A stretch of 64,000 nt of DNA from contig JBFWOB010000004.1 in assembly GCA_050250755.1 (NCBI GenBank), positions 143,390-207,389 of the forward strand, written 5' to 3'. The stretch's first letter is position 1. Every line of letters starts with the position of its first letter. The notes beneath the pieces were generated by a model, which made no database searches, was not told the origin of the DNA, and saw only the letters and a list, made by a program, of their open reading frames with translations. This DNA comes from Ga0077555 sp050250755 (GTDB lineage Bacteria > Pseudomonadota > Alphaproteobacteria > Rhizobiales > Hyphomicrobiaceae). Shown here piece after piece: positions 46,386-55,454 of this stretch. The translations under genes were made by a program, and so were the position numbers.

Positions 46386-48097
46386 TGAGAAGGCCCTTTC
46401 TTGGACTTGTCGACACGTTTGCTGCCGGGCTTTTGTTCGGGAAGGTCGAGAGCATGCGCGACGCTGCCGCGTTCGCCGAAAGCCGCCTGCAGCATCGAGC
46501 GGGTTGTCACGAGCCGCTTGGCATCCTGATCGGCGAGCGTGTCGATTCCGGTTATGGTGTCGAAGCGCGCAAAGGCATGGCGGGTCAGCGCGCGCTTGAA
46601 GGCGATCCGGATCGCTTTAGCTTTGTCGTCAGGGGTGGAGCGCAAATCATCCAGCGCTTTGCGGAAGTCCGTCTCGCAGGCTCGCCACAGGCCTTCGATC
46701 AATTCGGAGGCGGCCTCTCTCGGGACTGTATCGGGGATGCGATACTTATCCTCGCGGTTACGTTGACCATAAAGCGCGACTTTGACCTGCGTGCGGAGCG
46801 CCTTCGCGGCTTCCTCGGTGCCAGCGACGAGCCTGCGCGCGATGAAGCGAAAACTGCTGGCCCACTCTGTCTCATCGACGCCGTCGGGCGCGTCGAAGAA
46901 GGGAATGCGCGCCTCGAGCCAGCCGCGCGCTTTCATGTTGTCCATGTCGTAGCCGAACGCGAGCACGCCCGATTGCCACGGCTCGTCGTCCCGGAATTTC
47001 GCCAGCATATCCGAGCGCGACCGTAACCACTTAACCCGTTCGTTCCAGGAATCGAGGCAGGTAGCTCGTTGCGCCTTGCCTTCGAGTATCTCGACCCAGG
47101 TCATCCAGTCGCGGAACGTCGCCCCGCCCGGCTGGGGATGGAAGGCGATCTTTCCAGCCTCGTCGTCCACGCGGTAGGGCGAGAGTGGATGTTGCCAGCC
47201 ATCGTACTTCACGCCGAAATTCTTTTGGCGGAAGGTTCGCACGACCACCTCACCGGTGACGCCCTCGAAGGCACACACGGCGCCGTCAGCGGGCGCGAAA
47301 TCCAGTCGGATGCGGCGTGGCGTGGCAAAGTACTGCTGCAATCGGTTGGCATGATCTTCCGGTTGCGTGCTGCGATCCTTTTCCGATGTCCGTGCCGGAG
47401 CAAGCCAAGGAAAAATGAGCGCCCACTCTGGATCATTCGTGTCGGCGGGGAGATCGATGTCGTCAGGCGAATTCGGCACGGCGGCCCAGACCAGATCCCA
47501 CAGCGTTGTGATCGCGGCATCAGCAACCTTACGGCGCGGCAGAGGCAATGTTGTCAGCGGCCCCCCGCCGCGCAGCGACGTTCGATTGCCCTGTCCACCT
47601 GCGGGGGCATAGGTCTGGAGCGTGATCAGTGCCGCGGCCGCCATGGGCAGGCTCATGACCGTCTCGCCTGTCCGCTTCACGAACAGGTCGGTGTTTTTCT
47701 TCTCCGCATTCTCGCCCGGCGCATCGATCAGCAGCGCCGAGACGGGCTTGGGTTCCAGTCCGGCCAGCGGATCGAAATCCTGAAAGCACCGTGGCCCCTC
47801 GCCATCGAGGTTGAAGGCAAACGTCATGGGTTGGAGCTTGCCCGCCAGTGCCTCCGGCTCTGCGGGCGACACCCACGGTTTGACCCATTGCGCCGTATCT
47901 CGGGGTGGCAGGGCGGTCGCGTACAAGCCGATCAGGAATTCCAGGACCGCTGCGTTCCAGTCGGGGCGCGGAAAGTCGAGCGCGACGATGGGATCTTGCG
48001 CAAAACGATCAGCGATTTAGGCTGGGCGCACAGATCCCCTCTCGCCCGAGAGCCGCCGAATTGGCAGCCACGGGTCGGCAATAAGATTGAAAAGCAT
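46382..48097 (-). pseudogene. cse1: cse1 (casA, cas8e) with an in-frame stop at codon 27
   Basis: From ATG 48097, with GAGGAG nearby upstream, the frame gives MLFNLIADPWLPIRRLSGER and GSVRPA, then TAA (48019-48017). It continues in the same frame with IADRFAQDPIVALDFPRPDW and NAAVLEFLIGLYATALPP through to 46382. The N-terminus before the stop matches the family start (FNLI.DPWLPV). Cse1 recognises the PAM and recruits Cas3, so a stop here should abolish interference. A shorter protein could start at TTG 47926 or ATG 47825 but would lack the N-terminal part. The rest (571 codons in all) is open and normal. Confidence 0.88.
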
Positions 48098-48195
48098 AAA
48101 AGCTCCTCTCGTGGTTCGGCCACGAGTGATTGAAAGAAGGCATGGTATCGGAAGGTGCGGCGTGGACGAGCAACTCCACGCCGCAATGCACAGAA

Positions 48196-48438
48196 TTAAC
48201 TCAGGCGGCGGTGGATCAGCGTTTCCAGGCGCCCCAAAGCAACCTGAGCGTCATCTAGCGCCTTCGCGATATCTGCTTGCGACAACCGCGTCAGGTACGG
48301 TCCAGGAGGCGGCAACTCTTTGGTGGGAGTGGTAACAACCTCAGCAAATCGTTGTCCGGTAGCAATTTCGGAAATGCGTCCGCTATCGACACCAAAATAA
48401 GAAGCGATGTTATGCCGCCGATCGCCTCGCAGAAGCAT
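48196..48438 (-). CDS. Small helix-turn-helix protein encoded inside the type I-E cas operon
   Basis: An 80-residue protein in the 430-base space between cas3 and cse1. Residues about 9-30 (NIASYFGVDSGRISEIATG) look like a helix-turn-helix recognition unit of the kind seen in small alphaproteobacterial DNA-binding proteins. A further ~24 codons upstream (SGISLDERDASLIKG) are open back to a TAA and fit the fold, but contain no standard start codon. The C-terminal half is predicted helical (LSQADIAKALDDAQVALGRL). It is not a standard I-E gene. A role in cas regulation is an inference from position. Confidence 0.6.
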   Translation of the reverse strand: MLLRGDRRHNIASYFGVDSGRISEIATGQRFAEVVTTPTKELPPPGPYLTRLSQADIAKALDDAQVALGRLETLIHRRLS

Positions 48439-48529
48439 GCCCTTAATGAGCGACGCGTCACGCTCGTCGAGAGAAATGCCGCTTGGCTTCGCGCGACGAG
48501 GCCGCCGTTAGTTAGAGCCGTGACCTAAT

Positions 48530-48558
48530 CGGTTCAGCCCCGCTCGTGCGGGGAGCTG
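48530..48558 (-). repeat. Orphan type I-E CRISPR-like repeat at the 3' end of cas3
   Basis: This 29-base stretch agrees with the array repeat at 25 positions. The stem arms CCCCGC and GCGGGG are unchanged, while the loop (TCGT for GGGT) and the end (GAGCTG for GAACGG) differ. It encodes the last residues of Cas3 (SSPHERG) and its stop codon. No second repeat or spacer-sized unit is seen next to it. The kept stem suggests it can still fold in the cas3 mRNA, where Cas6e might bind or cut it. Confidence 0.8.
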
Positions 48559-51299
48559 GGCTCGAAGCGCAGGCCGAGGCGATCTGAATAGCGCAGGGTA
48601 AGGGATACGTCACGCGTCTTGCGGTTGTCGGTCGCGATCACGTCGGCGGTCCAATCACCATCGCCTGCATCAATCAACGGCACGAGGAGAGGCGGATCGT
48701 AGCGCTCGGGCCAGGTCGCGATCTCGGCTTCGACCGCCCGTTTAATGGCCGGCTCTAGCGGTGCCAGATCGGTGACGCGGATTGCCAGCACGGAGACCTC
48801 TGAGAGCCGCCAGGCCTTGCGGACGTCACCGTTCTCGATCGCCCGCCAAGGGGCGACGCGGTGCCCATCCCAGCGGGCAAGCCGGAGCGTGCGTATCGGA
48901 TCGCCAAGTCGCGTCGGCGTTCGCGTGTCGCTGGCCCAGGCACCTGCTTGATGAACGTAACCTGTCGCGAGATCCAAGGCATTCATGCGACCGACTGCGC
49001 GGTCTCCCATGGCGGCGCCCTCGGCCCTGGCCGCTGGCTCGTCGAGGCCGGAAGGGAATGTATCCGAGGTATAGACCCGCTCGACCAGCGTGCGCGGATT
49101 TTGCGAGGCGAGCGGCAACCCCGGCGCGTCGCGCAGCAGCTGCATGGTCAGCCACAAGCGTTCGTGGTGCGGATAGACAAACGCGCCACGTGGGAACGCC
49201 GCCTTGTACCAGTCTGGTTTGGCATCGCTCGTCGGTTCGGGACTGACGACGTAGAGCACGGGATCGGGTCTCAGGCCCCTATTGTGCCGATGCAGGCGGC
49301 CAGCGCGCTGAATGATGAGGTCGATCGGAGCAAGGTCGGTGATCATCACGTCCCAATCGGCATCGATCGATTGCTCGCACACCTGGGTCGATATGACGAT
49401 GCGATGGCGCTGATCGTCTTTGCTCCCCTTTCCGAAGCTTTCGAGTACGCGACGCTCGATATCGAGCCGGTCGCCGAGCGCAAAACGGGCATGGAACAGG
49501 TCGACCTGGGCGTCCGGTAGGGCGGCAGTGACATCGCGATAGGCATCCAGCGCGTCCTGGACCGTATTGCGGATCCAGATCGCGCCGCACTTGTTCGCGT
49601 TGGCTTGGCGTAGCACGTCGAGCGCTGCTGCCGCATCAGGCAGCCGCACCACGGCCAGATCATGTCGCGTGCCTAGTCCGGCCGCGATCGGAGCGTTGCG
49701 GACGCCAGTGGCGTCCACCACGCTTGCGCAAGGGAAGTCATCTGTATCGAGCTTCTGGCGATGCTTCCAGCCGGCACCTTTGGAAAACGCCGCCGCCAAA
49801 CGTTGACGGGCCGCTTTGGTCAGCGTCGCGGAGATCAGAACCGCCGAGCCGCCGAGGGCAGCCTGGAACATTAGCAGCGTCTCGGTGATCGCGTTCTGGT
49901 AAGCGTCGAGACTGTGAACCTCGTCGATCACGAGCACCCGGCGATTCAGGCCAGCCAGCCGCATCGCCTGATGCTTGGAGGGCAGAATTGCGAGCACGGC
50001 CTGATCGATGGTGCCGACGCCGATGTCGGCAAGGAAAGTCTTGCGTCGGTCGTCGGCGAGCCAGCGTGTGCAGGCTGCTGTCGCAGTGACGTCGTCGTCT
50101 GTGTGCGGCGTGATGGTGGGATTTCCATCTGCTGTCTCCCTGCCAAGTCCGATCGATTTCTTGAAAATCTCGTTGAACTCGCGGGACCCGTGCGCAAGCA
50201 CGAGAGACGCATTCGCGGGGTTCGCAAAGAGACGACCATAGCTCTTAGCCAGCCGCCGATGGAGCGCATCAGCCGTTGCCATCGTTGGCAGCGCCCAATA
50301 GAGGCCTTCCGCTGCTCCGGCTTGCATTAGGCGATGAGCGATGACGAGGCCTGCCTCGGTTTTGCCCGCGCCGGTTAGATCTTCGATCACGACGAGCGAT
50401 TGCCCGCCGATTGCTGCCTCATCCAACGCCCACCCCTGGAGCGGCGACGCCGTGGGGGCGACAACGCCGAGAGCGTCGTCGAGAGTGTAGGTTTGGGAGA
50501 TAACGGGCGCCAGCAAGCCGGATGCACAGATTGCTATCTGGGCTTTGCGCTGTGCTTCTGGCCAGTATTGGTCCAATGAAAAATCAGGTTTTGTATAAGC
50601 GAACCAATCCTGGTTGGAGCCGAGCCAGTCCGCCAGCATCGCAATGCCCGCCACCAGCCAGGAAGCTCGCTTCACACGGTGTTCTTTGGGATCAAGATCT
50701 GGCGATATGACAGGCATGAAAAGATCAAAGCATGCCGAAGCGTAGGCGGAGGCATCGGCGCGCGCTTCGTCGCATAGGCGTGTTTTGAGTTGTTGAGTGA
50801 CTTCGTCAGGCGGGCTGGCGTCTACTGGGCGGCCGTGGTGACCGCATATGGCACCGAACCAAATCGAAAACATGCTTATGGTCGTCGGTGTTTGCTCGGG
50901 ATCTTCGCCGAATCGACCCGCATGATCTCGCTGGATGCTCCGCCATAGCGTGGAGCCGTGCAGGCCATGTCCAAGATCAACGGCCGGCCTCCGATCGCCC
51001 CAGGCCGGCTTGTGGTGCCATCGCTCCTCGACCTTCATTTGGAAGCAGTCAGTGTATTTGCCCATGTCGTGCAACGCTAGGCCCAGCAGGAGCCAGCCGT
51101 GCGCAACATGCGGAGGCAGTGCCGCTGCTCGAGAAATAGCACCCAGTAATTGCGGGCGAGCGGCCAACAGAGCTTCGCCTGCTGCCGCTACATCAAGCCC
51201 ATGATAGGCGGCAGGATGCCAGGGGTTTAACGCCTCCGCGTTGGGCATCGCTTTGCCCCAATAGTTTACAATATAGGGAGGGGGTAAATCGAAGCGCAT
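48534..51299 (-). CDS. cas3: CRISPR-associated nuclease/helicase Cas3, type I-E
   Basis: A 921-residue Cas3. The start MRFDLPPPYIVNYWGKA is homologous to E. coli Cas3, which supports ATG 51299 over 51248. The HD nuclease has H28/H33 (HPAAYHGLDV), H77-D78 (LHDMGKY) and GHHGRP. The helicase has Walker A DLTGAGKTEAG at about residue 306, DEVH at about 457-460, SATLT, and motif VI QRAGRLHRH. Cas3 unwinds and degrades DNA marked by Cascade. It is the first gene of the operon and is intact. Its 3' end is formed by a CRISPR-like repeat. With cse1 and cas5e broken, it may have no partner. Confidence 0.95.
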   Translation of the reverse strand: MRFDLPPPYIVNYWGKAMPNAEALNPWHPAAYHGLDVAAAGEALLAARPQLLGAISRAAALPPHVAHGWLLLGLALHDMGKYTDCFQMKVEERWHHKPAWGDRRPAVDLGHGLHGSTLWRSIQRDHAGRFGEDPEQTPTTISMFSIWFGAICGHHGRPVDASPPDEVTQQLKTRLCDEARADASAYASACFDLFMPVISPDLDPKEHRVKRASWLVAGIAMLADWLGSNQDWFAYTKPDFSLDQYWPEAQRKAQIAICASGLLAPVISQTYTLDDALGVVAPTASPLQGWALDEAAIGGQSLVVIEDLTGAGKTEAGLVIAHRLMQAGAAEGLYWALPTMATADALHRRLAKSYGRLFANPANASLVLAHGSREFNEIFKKSIGLGRETADGNPTITPHTDDDVTATAACTRWLADDRRKTFLADIGVGTIDQAVLAILPSKHQAMRLAGLNRRVLVIDEVHSLDAYQNAITETLLMFQAALGGSAVLISATLTKAARQRLAAAFSKGAGWKHRQKLDTDDFPCASVVDATGVRNAPIAAGLGTRHDLAVVRLPDAAAALDVLRQANANKCGAIWIRNTVQDALDAYRDVTAALPDAQVDLFHARFALGDRLDIERRVLESFGKGSKDDQRHRIVISTQVCEQSIDADWDVMITDLAPIDLIIQRAGRLHRHNRGLRPDPVLYVVSPEPTSDAKPDWYKAAFPRGAFVYPHHERLWLTMQLLRDAPGLPLASQNPRTLVERVYTSDTFPSGLDEPAARAEGAAMGDRAVGRMNALDLATGYVHQAGAWASDTRTPTRLGDPIRTLRLARWDGHRVAPWRAIENGDVRKAWRLSEVSVLAIRVTDLAPLEPAIKRAVEAEIATWPERYDPPLLVPLIDAGDGDWTADVIATDNRKTRDVSLTLRYSDRLGLRFEPSSPHERG

Positions 51300-52175
51300 A
51301 TGGAGACCGCAGGGGTCGATCTAAAGATCGGTCGTTTCCCGTCGACCGGGGTACGTACTGACAATATCAGACATATGGAAGCTTTGCTCGACGCGCCGGT
51401 GGCGTTCTTCTGCTGTGACGTCGAGACGTCTGGAACCGGGGACGATGTTGGCCTTCGAATCGCGCTTGTTGGCGTGGACTCATCATCGATGCGGTAGCGC
51501 GCGGTAACTCTGTGACCTCGGGCATTCTGCGCGGCGGATAGCAGTGCTCTTCGATCTCTGGGGCCTGGATATCGTGGTGCTGACCCGGGCCGCGGATAAG
51601 TGCGTGACGCTGCGTGATCTTGAAGCGCAGTACACCACGGCCTGCGGTTCGGAGCCGTGTTTGAAAATACACCTCGGAGTTGATCCTGCACGCATACGCT
51701 ACATCGGTAGCTGCCGGACGCTCACAAACAAGATCGCGGCGTCAAACGCAGCTTTGATGAGCGCGCTCGGCTCTCGATGGGTGAGGGTGGGCCGAGGACG
51801 CGGATCGGTGGATGGGATCTAGCGTCCTAAGGATCAGGTGAATGACAGCGAGCCCGTCTGGACCCTGCACGGCCGCGATGATCTTGTCGATGCCCTTGGT
51901 CATCCATGAAAGACGTTCTTCGCGATAACGAGTCCTATCGTGACCGCTTGCACTATTGGATGCTCCTCCACCTCTTCCCCCGAGAACCTTATCGGTCTCA
52001 GGCTGGGTGGATGCCGTCCACAGCATCACAAGCCGACCTCGATATGATGTGCGGCTCAGCAATGCGCCGACTGTAAGCCCACGACTGCTTATCCGTCCGA
52101 AGCGGACAAGAGAGTTTCGCTTGCCAAAGACTCCAATTACGCAATTTCGAACACATCTGGGAAAGGGAAAGGGCG
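51300..52175. other. Gap between the I-E and I-C loci
   Basis: 876 bases between divergently oriented cas3 genes. A plus-strand frame from GTG 51544 to 51822 (MLFDLWGLDIVVLTRAADKC..., 92 residues) has a protein-like composition, but no recognised family and no clear ribosome site. It may be a remnant or a small gene. A frame at 51300-51497 is weaker. The region should hold both cas3 promoters. Confidence 0.4.
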
Positions 52176-54434
52176 ATGAAGTATTTCGCGCATTCGGGCA
52201 AAAGATGTGATCGAAGCGACTGGCAGCAACTCGACCATCACGCAATTTGCGTGGCGCGCTTGGCTGCAGAACTCGCCACTCCGTTTGGACTCGAGCGCGG
52301 GGCTTATCTCGCTGGCCTGCTGCACGACCTCGGCAAATACACACCTGCCTTTCAGAGCCGTCTTTCCGGCAACGATGGCGCCGTTGATCATTCGACGGCT
52401 GGGGCGGCCCATATATTGGAACTCGCGCCGCTTTCATCGCCCGACGCAATCGTGACCCATTGTGCGGCCTATTGCATTCTCGGTCATCACGCTGGACTGC
52501 CCGACTTTCAAGGTTCTGGCGGCTTTGGAGAGCGCATCGAGCGGTTCCGGAACGATCCGAAACGCGCCATCGATCCCGTCTGGCGCAACGAAATCAAGCC
52601 TGACGGCAGCGCGCTTTTTCCGAGCGGCTTTCAGTGGGTGAAGGAGCACCGGGATTTCCAGTACGCCTTCATGGCGCGCATGATCTTTTCGTGCCTAGTC
52701 GACGCTGACTTCAAGGATACCGAAGCCTTTTATTGCAAGATCGAGGGGTTGCAGAAGAACCGGGGCTGGTCGCCTCTGCCGGAGCTTCTTCCCTCGCTCC
52801 TCTCGCGATTTGAAAACTACATAGAGAGTTTAGGAGGGGATCAGACAAACATTAACGCGCTTCGCGCAGAAATCTTGGCCCATGTCAGGTCGAAAGCGAG
52901 TGATGCTCCCGGACTCTTCACACTTACGGTGCCGACGGGCGGCGGCAAGACGTTGGCGTCTCTCGGCTTCGCGCTCGACCACGCTAAGCTGCACGGCCAT
53001 CGCCGCATCATCTATGCTATTCCGTTCACCTCGATCATCGATCAGACGGCGAAGATTTTTCGTGATGTCTTCGGCGGTGGCGACGACATCGTTCTGGAGC
53101 ATCATTCCGCGATCGATGATGAGAAGCAGTCCGATCGCACGAGCAGAACGAGCCGTGACAAGCTGAAGCTCGCGATGGAAGACTGGGCGGCACCGGTCGT
53201 CGTGACGACCAACGTGCAACTTTTCGAGAGTCTGTTCGCCGCGCGAACCTCGCGCGCCCGAAAGCTGCACAACATCGCCGGAAGCGTCATCATTCTCGAC
53301 GAAGCGCAGACGATTCCCCGACCGCTTCTGATCCCGTGTATGCGTGCAATCGAGGAGTTGGCACGCAACTACGGCTGCACCGTCGTGTTGTGCACGGCAA
53401 CGCAACCGGCCCTCGGCAGCACAAGGCTTGAGGGCGGATTGCCGTTGGATGGGCGTGAGTTGGCGCCAGATCCAGCGCGATTGTCGAGCCAACTGCGCCG
53501 AGCCGATATTCGTCGCGTCGGCGCCATGACCAATGCCGATCTCATCTCTGAATTGCGCGGCCATAGACAAGCCCTCGTCATCGTCAACAGCCGCAAACAC
53601 GCCTACGAACTTTATGACGATGCTCTTGCAGCGGGTCTCGACGGCGTCGTGCACCTGACCACGCGCCAGTGCGCTGTGCATCGCCGCCTCATTCTCGACG
53701 ATGTCCGCGAACGGTTGAAAGGCGACGACCGAGCATGCCTCGTCATCGCGACCAGCTTGATAGAAGCTGGGGTCGACGTCGATTTTCCGCGTGTGTGGCG
53801 CGCCGAAGCTGGGCTCGACCAGATCATCCAGGCCGCGGGACGCTGCAACCGCGAAGGACGGCGCGAGACGAGCGCGAGCATCGTCACGGTCTTTTCGACG
53901 CCTGACTACGGCGCGCCCGCCGAGATCAAAGGATTGATCGGCGACATGGAGCGCGCTGTCGCTTCTGTGCCGGACCTGACGTCGCTCGCGACCATAGAGC
54001 AATATTTCGCAGAAGCCTATTGGCGGCTGGGCCCCGACCGGCTCGATGCCAAACAGATAATCTCGTTGTTCAGTATGAGCTCTCGCGGCCCAAGGTTCGA
54101 TTTTCGGACGGCGGCTGAAAAGTTCCGCATGATCGAGAGCGGTATGTTGCCCGTCATCGTGAAGTTTGATGATGTCGCAAAAGAAGCTGTGCAGAATTTT
54201 GCGATAGCTGACATTCCGTCTGGTCACCTTGCGCGTAAGTTGCAAACCTATGTTGTGCAGGTGCCACCTAAGGCGCGTGAATTGCTGATTTCGAACGGCC
54301 ACGTCGTATTTGCCAATCCCAAGCTTCGCGGCGATCAGTTCGCCGTACTGGAAGCGCTGGAGCTGTATAATGCGAACGTCGGACTCGCCTGGGAGAATGC
54401 AGATTATTTGAATATCGAGAGTTTTGTCATTTAG
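52176..54434 (+). CDS. cas3: CRISPR-associated nuclease/helicase Cas3, type I-C
   Basis: A 752-residue Cas3 of the I-C type. The HD nuclease shows H21/H22 (DHHAICVARL), H50-D51 (LLHDLGKY) and GHHAGLPD. The helicase has Walker A VPTGGGKTLAS at about residue 252, the I-C-typical DEAQ box at about 375 (ILDEAQTIP), TATQPAL, and motif VI AAGRCNREGR. It degrades DNA targeted by the I-C Cascade. ATG 52176 follows a GGGAAAGGG site. A strong hairpin right after the stop separates it from cas5d. Confidence 0.95.
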   Translation: MKYFAHSGKRCDRSDWQQLDHHAICVARLAAELATPFGLERGAYLAGLLHDLGKYTPAFQSRLSGNDGAVDHSTAGAAHILELAPLSSPDAIVTHCAAYCILGHHAGLPDFQGSGGFGERIERFRNDPKRAIDPVWRNEIKPDGSALFPSGFQWVKEHRDFQYAFMARMIFSCLVDADFKDTEAFYCKIEGLQKNRGWSPLPELLPSLLSRFENYIESLGGDQTNINALRAEILAHVRSKASDAPGLFTLTVPTGGGKTLASLGFALDHAKLHGHRRIIYAIPFTSIIDQTAKIFRDVFGGGDDIVLEHHSAIDDEKQSDRTSRTSRDKLKLAMEDWAAPVVVTTNVQLFESLFAARTSRARKLHNIAGSVIILDEAQTIPRPLLIPCMRAIEELARNYGCTVVLCTATQPALGSTRLEGGLPLDGRELAPDPARLSSQLRRADIRRVGAMTNADLISELRGHRQALVIVNSRKHAYELYDDALAAGLDGVVHLTTRQCAVHRRLILDDVRERLKGDDRACLVIATSLIEAGVDVDFPRVWRAEAGLDQIIQAAGRCNREGRRETSASIVTVFSTPDYGAPAEIKGLIGDMERAVASVPDLTSLATIEQYFAEAYWRLGPDRLDAKQIISLFSMSSRGPRFDFRTAAEKFRMIESGMLPVIVKFDDVAKEAVQNFAIADIPSGHLARKLQTYVVQVPPKARELLISNGHVVFANPKLRGDQFAVLEALELYNANVGLAWENADYLNIESFVI

Positions 54435-54436
54435 GT

Positions 54437-54462
54437 GGGCGAGCCGATAGATCGGCCCGCCC
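54437..54462 (+). terminator. Strong hairpin after type I-C cas3
   Basis: GGGCGAGCCGAT (54437-54448) and ATCGGCCCGCCC (54451-54462) pair over 12 positions with one mismatch around a two-base loop, followed by GTTTG. It begins two bases after the cas3 stop and probably ends or reduces that transcript. Confidence 0.65.
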
Positions 54463-54785
54463 GTTTGCCTAAGCAAAAACGCATCGCACAAAAGGTTTCG
54501 ATCCACGCGCCTGCGCGGAGCGCGACGCAGCTAACTCATAAAGGTTGTCGAGCCGAGTTCAAGGTTGCGTTAGCTCCGGATCAAGCTTCCTCGTGTGTGG
54601 GGGCGTCTTGATGCTGGGTGCACATGCATGCGTCAGTGCACGGCGAGCCTCTTTCCTTGGCAGTAACTTAAGCGATATGTTCGTTTGGATTTTTATATAG
54701 ATAACGCTTCTCTTAAAAGGAATTTGACGAATGGCTCGGACGCCGGTAGTTTGACTTATAGAGTGACGATCCGAGGGAGGATATT
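54463..54785 (+). promoter_or_regulatory. Intergenic region with probable promoter of cas5d-cas8c-cas7-cas4-cas1-cas2
   Basis: No gene is supported. An AT-rich block at about 54680-54730 includes TATATAG (54694-54700), a candidate -10 box. GGGAGG at 54774-54779 is the ribosome site for the GTG start of cas5d. The hairpin on its left side suggests a separate transcript starts here. Confidence 0.45.
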
Positions 54786-55454
54786 GTGTCCTACGGCGTC
54801 CGATTGAGGGTCTGGGGGGATCACGCCTGCTGGACACGACCTGAAATGAAGGTGGAACGTGTCAGCTATGATGTGATGACACCTTCTGCTGCGCGCGGCA
54901 TTCTCGAAGCCATTCACTGGAAGCCAGCTATCCGCTGGGTGATCGACGAAATCCACGTATTGACACCAATCCGCTTCCAATCGATCCGACGCAATGAGGT
55001 CGGCAGCAAGATTTCCGCCGCAAACGCCAAAAGGGCCATGAACCGTGGCGACGTGGGCGGTCTGCAATTGCTTGTCGACGAGGATCGCCAGCAGCGGGCA
55101 TCCACCGTCCTGGTGAAGCCGGCTTATGTCATTGTTGCCCACTTTGAACTCACGCCCAAGGCGGGTCCGGACGACACCGAAGGCAAACATTTGGACATCT
55201 TCAATCGCCGGGCTGCGCGTGGGCAGTGCTTCCACCAGCCTTGTCTCGGCACACGCGAGTTCGCCGCTAGTTTTGATCTGATCCCATCCGATGCGCCGCT
55301 TCCGCTAGCGATCACCAACACGCGCGATCTCGGCTTCATGCTTTGGGACATCGACCATCAAGCGAAAGATCGGCCGTCGATGTTCTTTCGCGCAATGCTC
55401 GACAACGGCGTGATGAAGGTTCCGCCGCCGAACTCGCCGGAGATCCGCCGATGA
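54786..55454 (+). CDS. cas5c: CRISPR-associated protein Cas5d (Cas5c), type I-C
   Basis: A 222-residue Cas5d. In type I-C this protein replaces Cas6 and cuts the repeat to produce crRNA. It starts GTG with MSYGVRLRVWGDHACWTRPE, then YDVMTPSAARGILEAIHWKP and WVIDEIHVLTPIRF. The RPSMFFRAMLDNGVM segment near the end is typical. Its stop overlaps the cas8c start as ATGA. The gene is intact. Confidence 0.95.
   Translation: MSYGVRLRVWGDHACWTRPEMKVERVSYDVMTPSAARGILEAIHWKPAIRWVIDEIHVLTPIRFQSIRRNEVGSKISAANAKRAMNRGDVGGLQLLVDEDRQQRASTVLVKPAYVIVAHFELTPKAGPDDTEGKHLDIFNRRAARGQCFHQPCLGTREFAASFDLIPSDAPLPLAITNTRDLGFMLWDIDHQAKDRPSMFFRAMLDNGVMKVPPPNSPEIRR

Noticed and set aside
47069..48133. 354-residue plus-strand frame opposite cse1
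   Set aside because: Antisense shadow; the minus strand carries the Cse1 family sequence despite its stop codon.
51742..52449. 235-residue minus-strand frame at the start of type I-C cas3
   Set aside because: It overlaps the HD domain of cas3 on the other strand and has shadow-like composition.
52830..54506. 558-residue minus-strand frame opposite type I-C cas3
   Set aside because: Antisense to a gene with all Cas3 motifs; the composition is arginine/histidine-rich as in other shadow frames of this GC-rich DNA.
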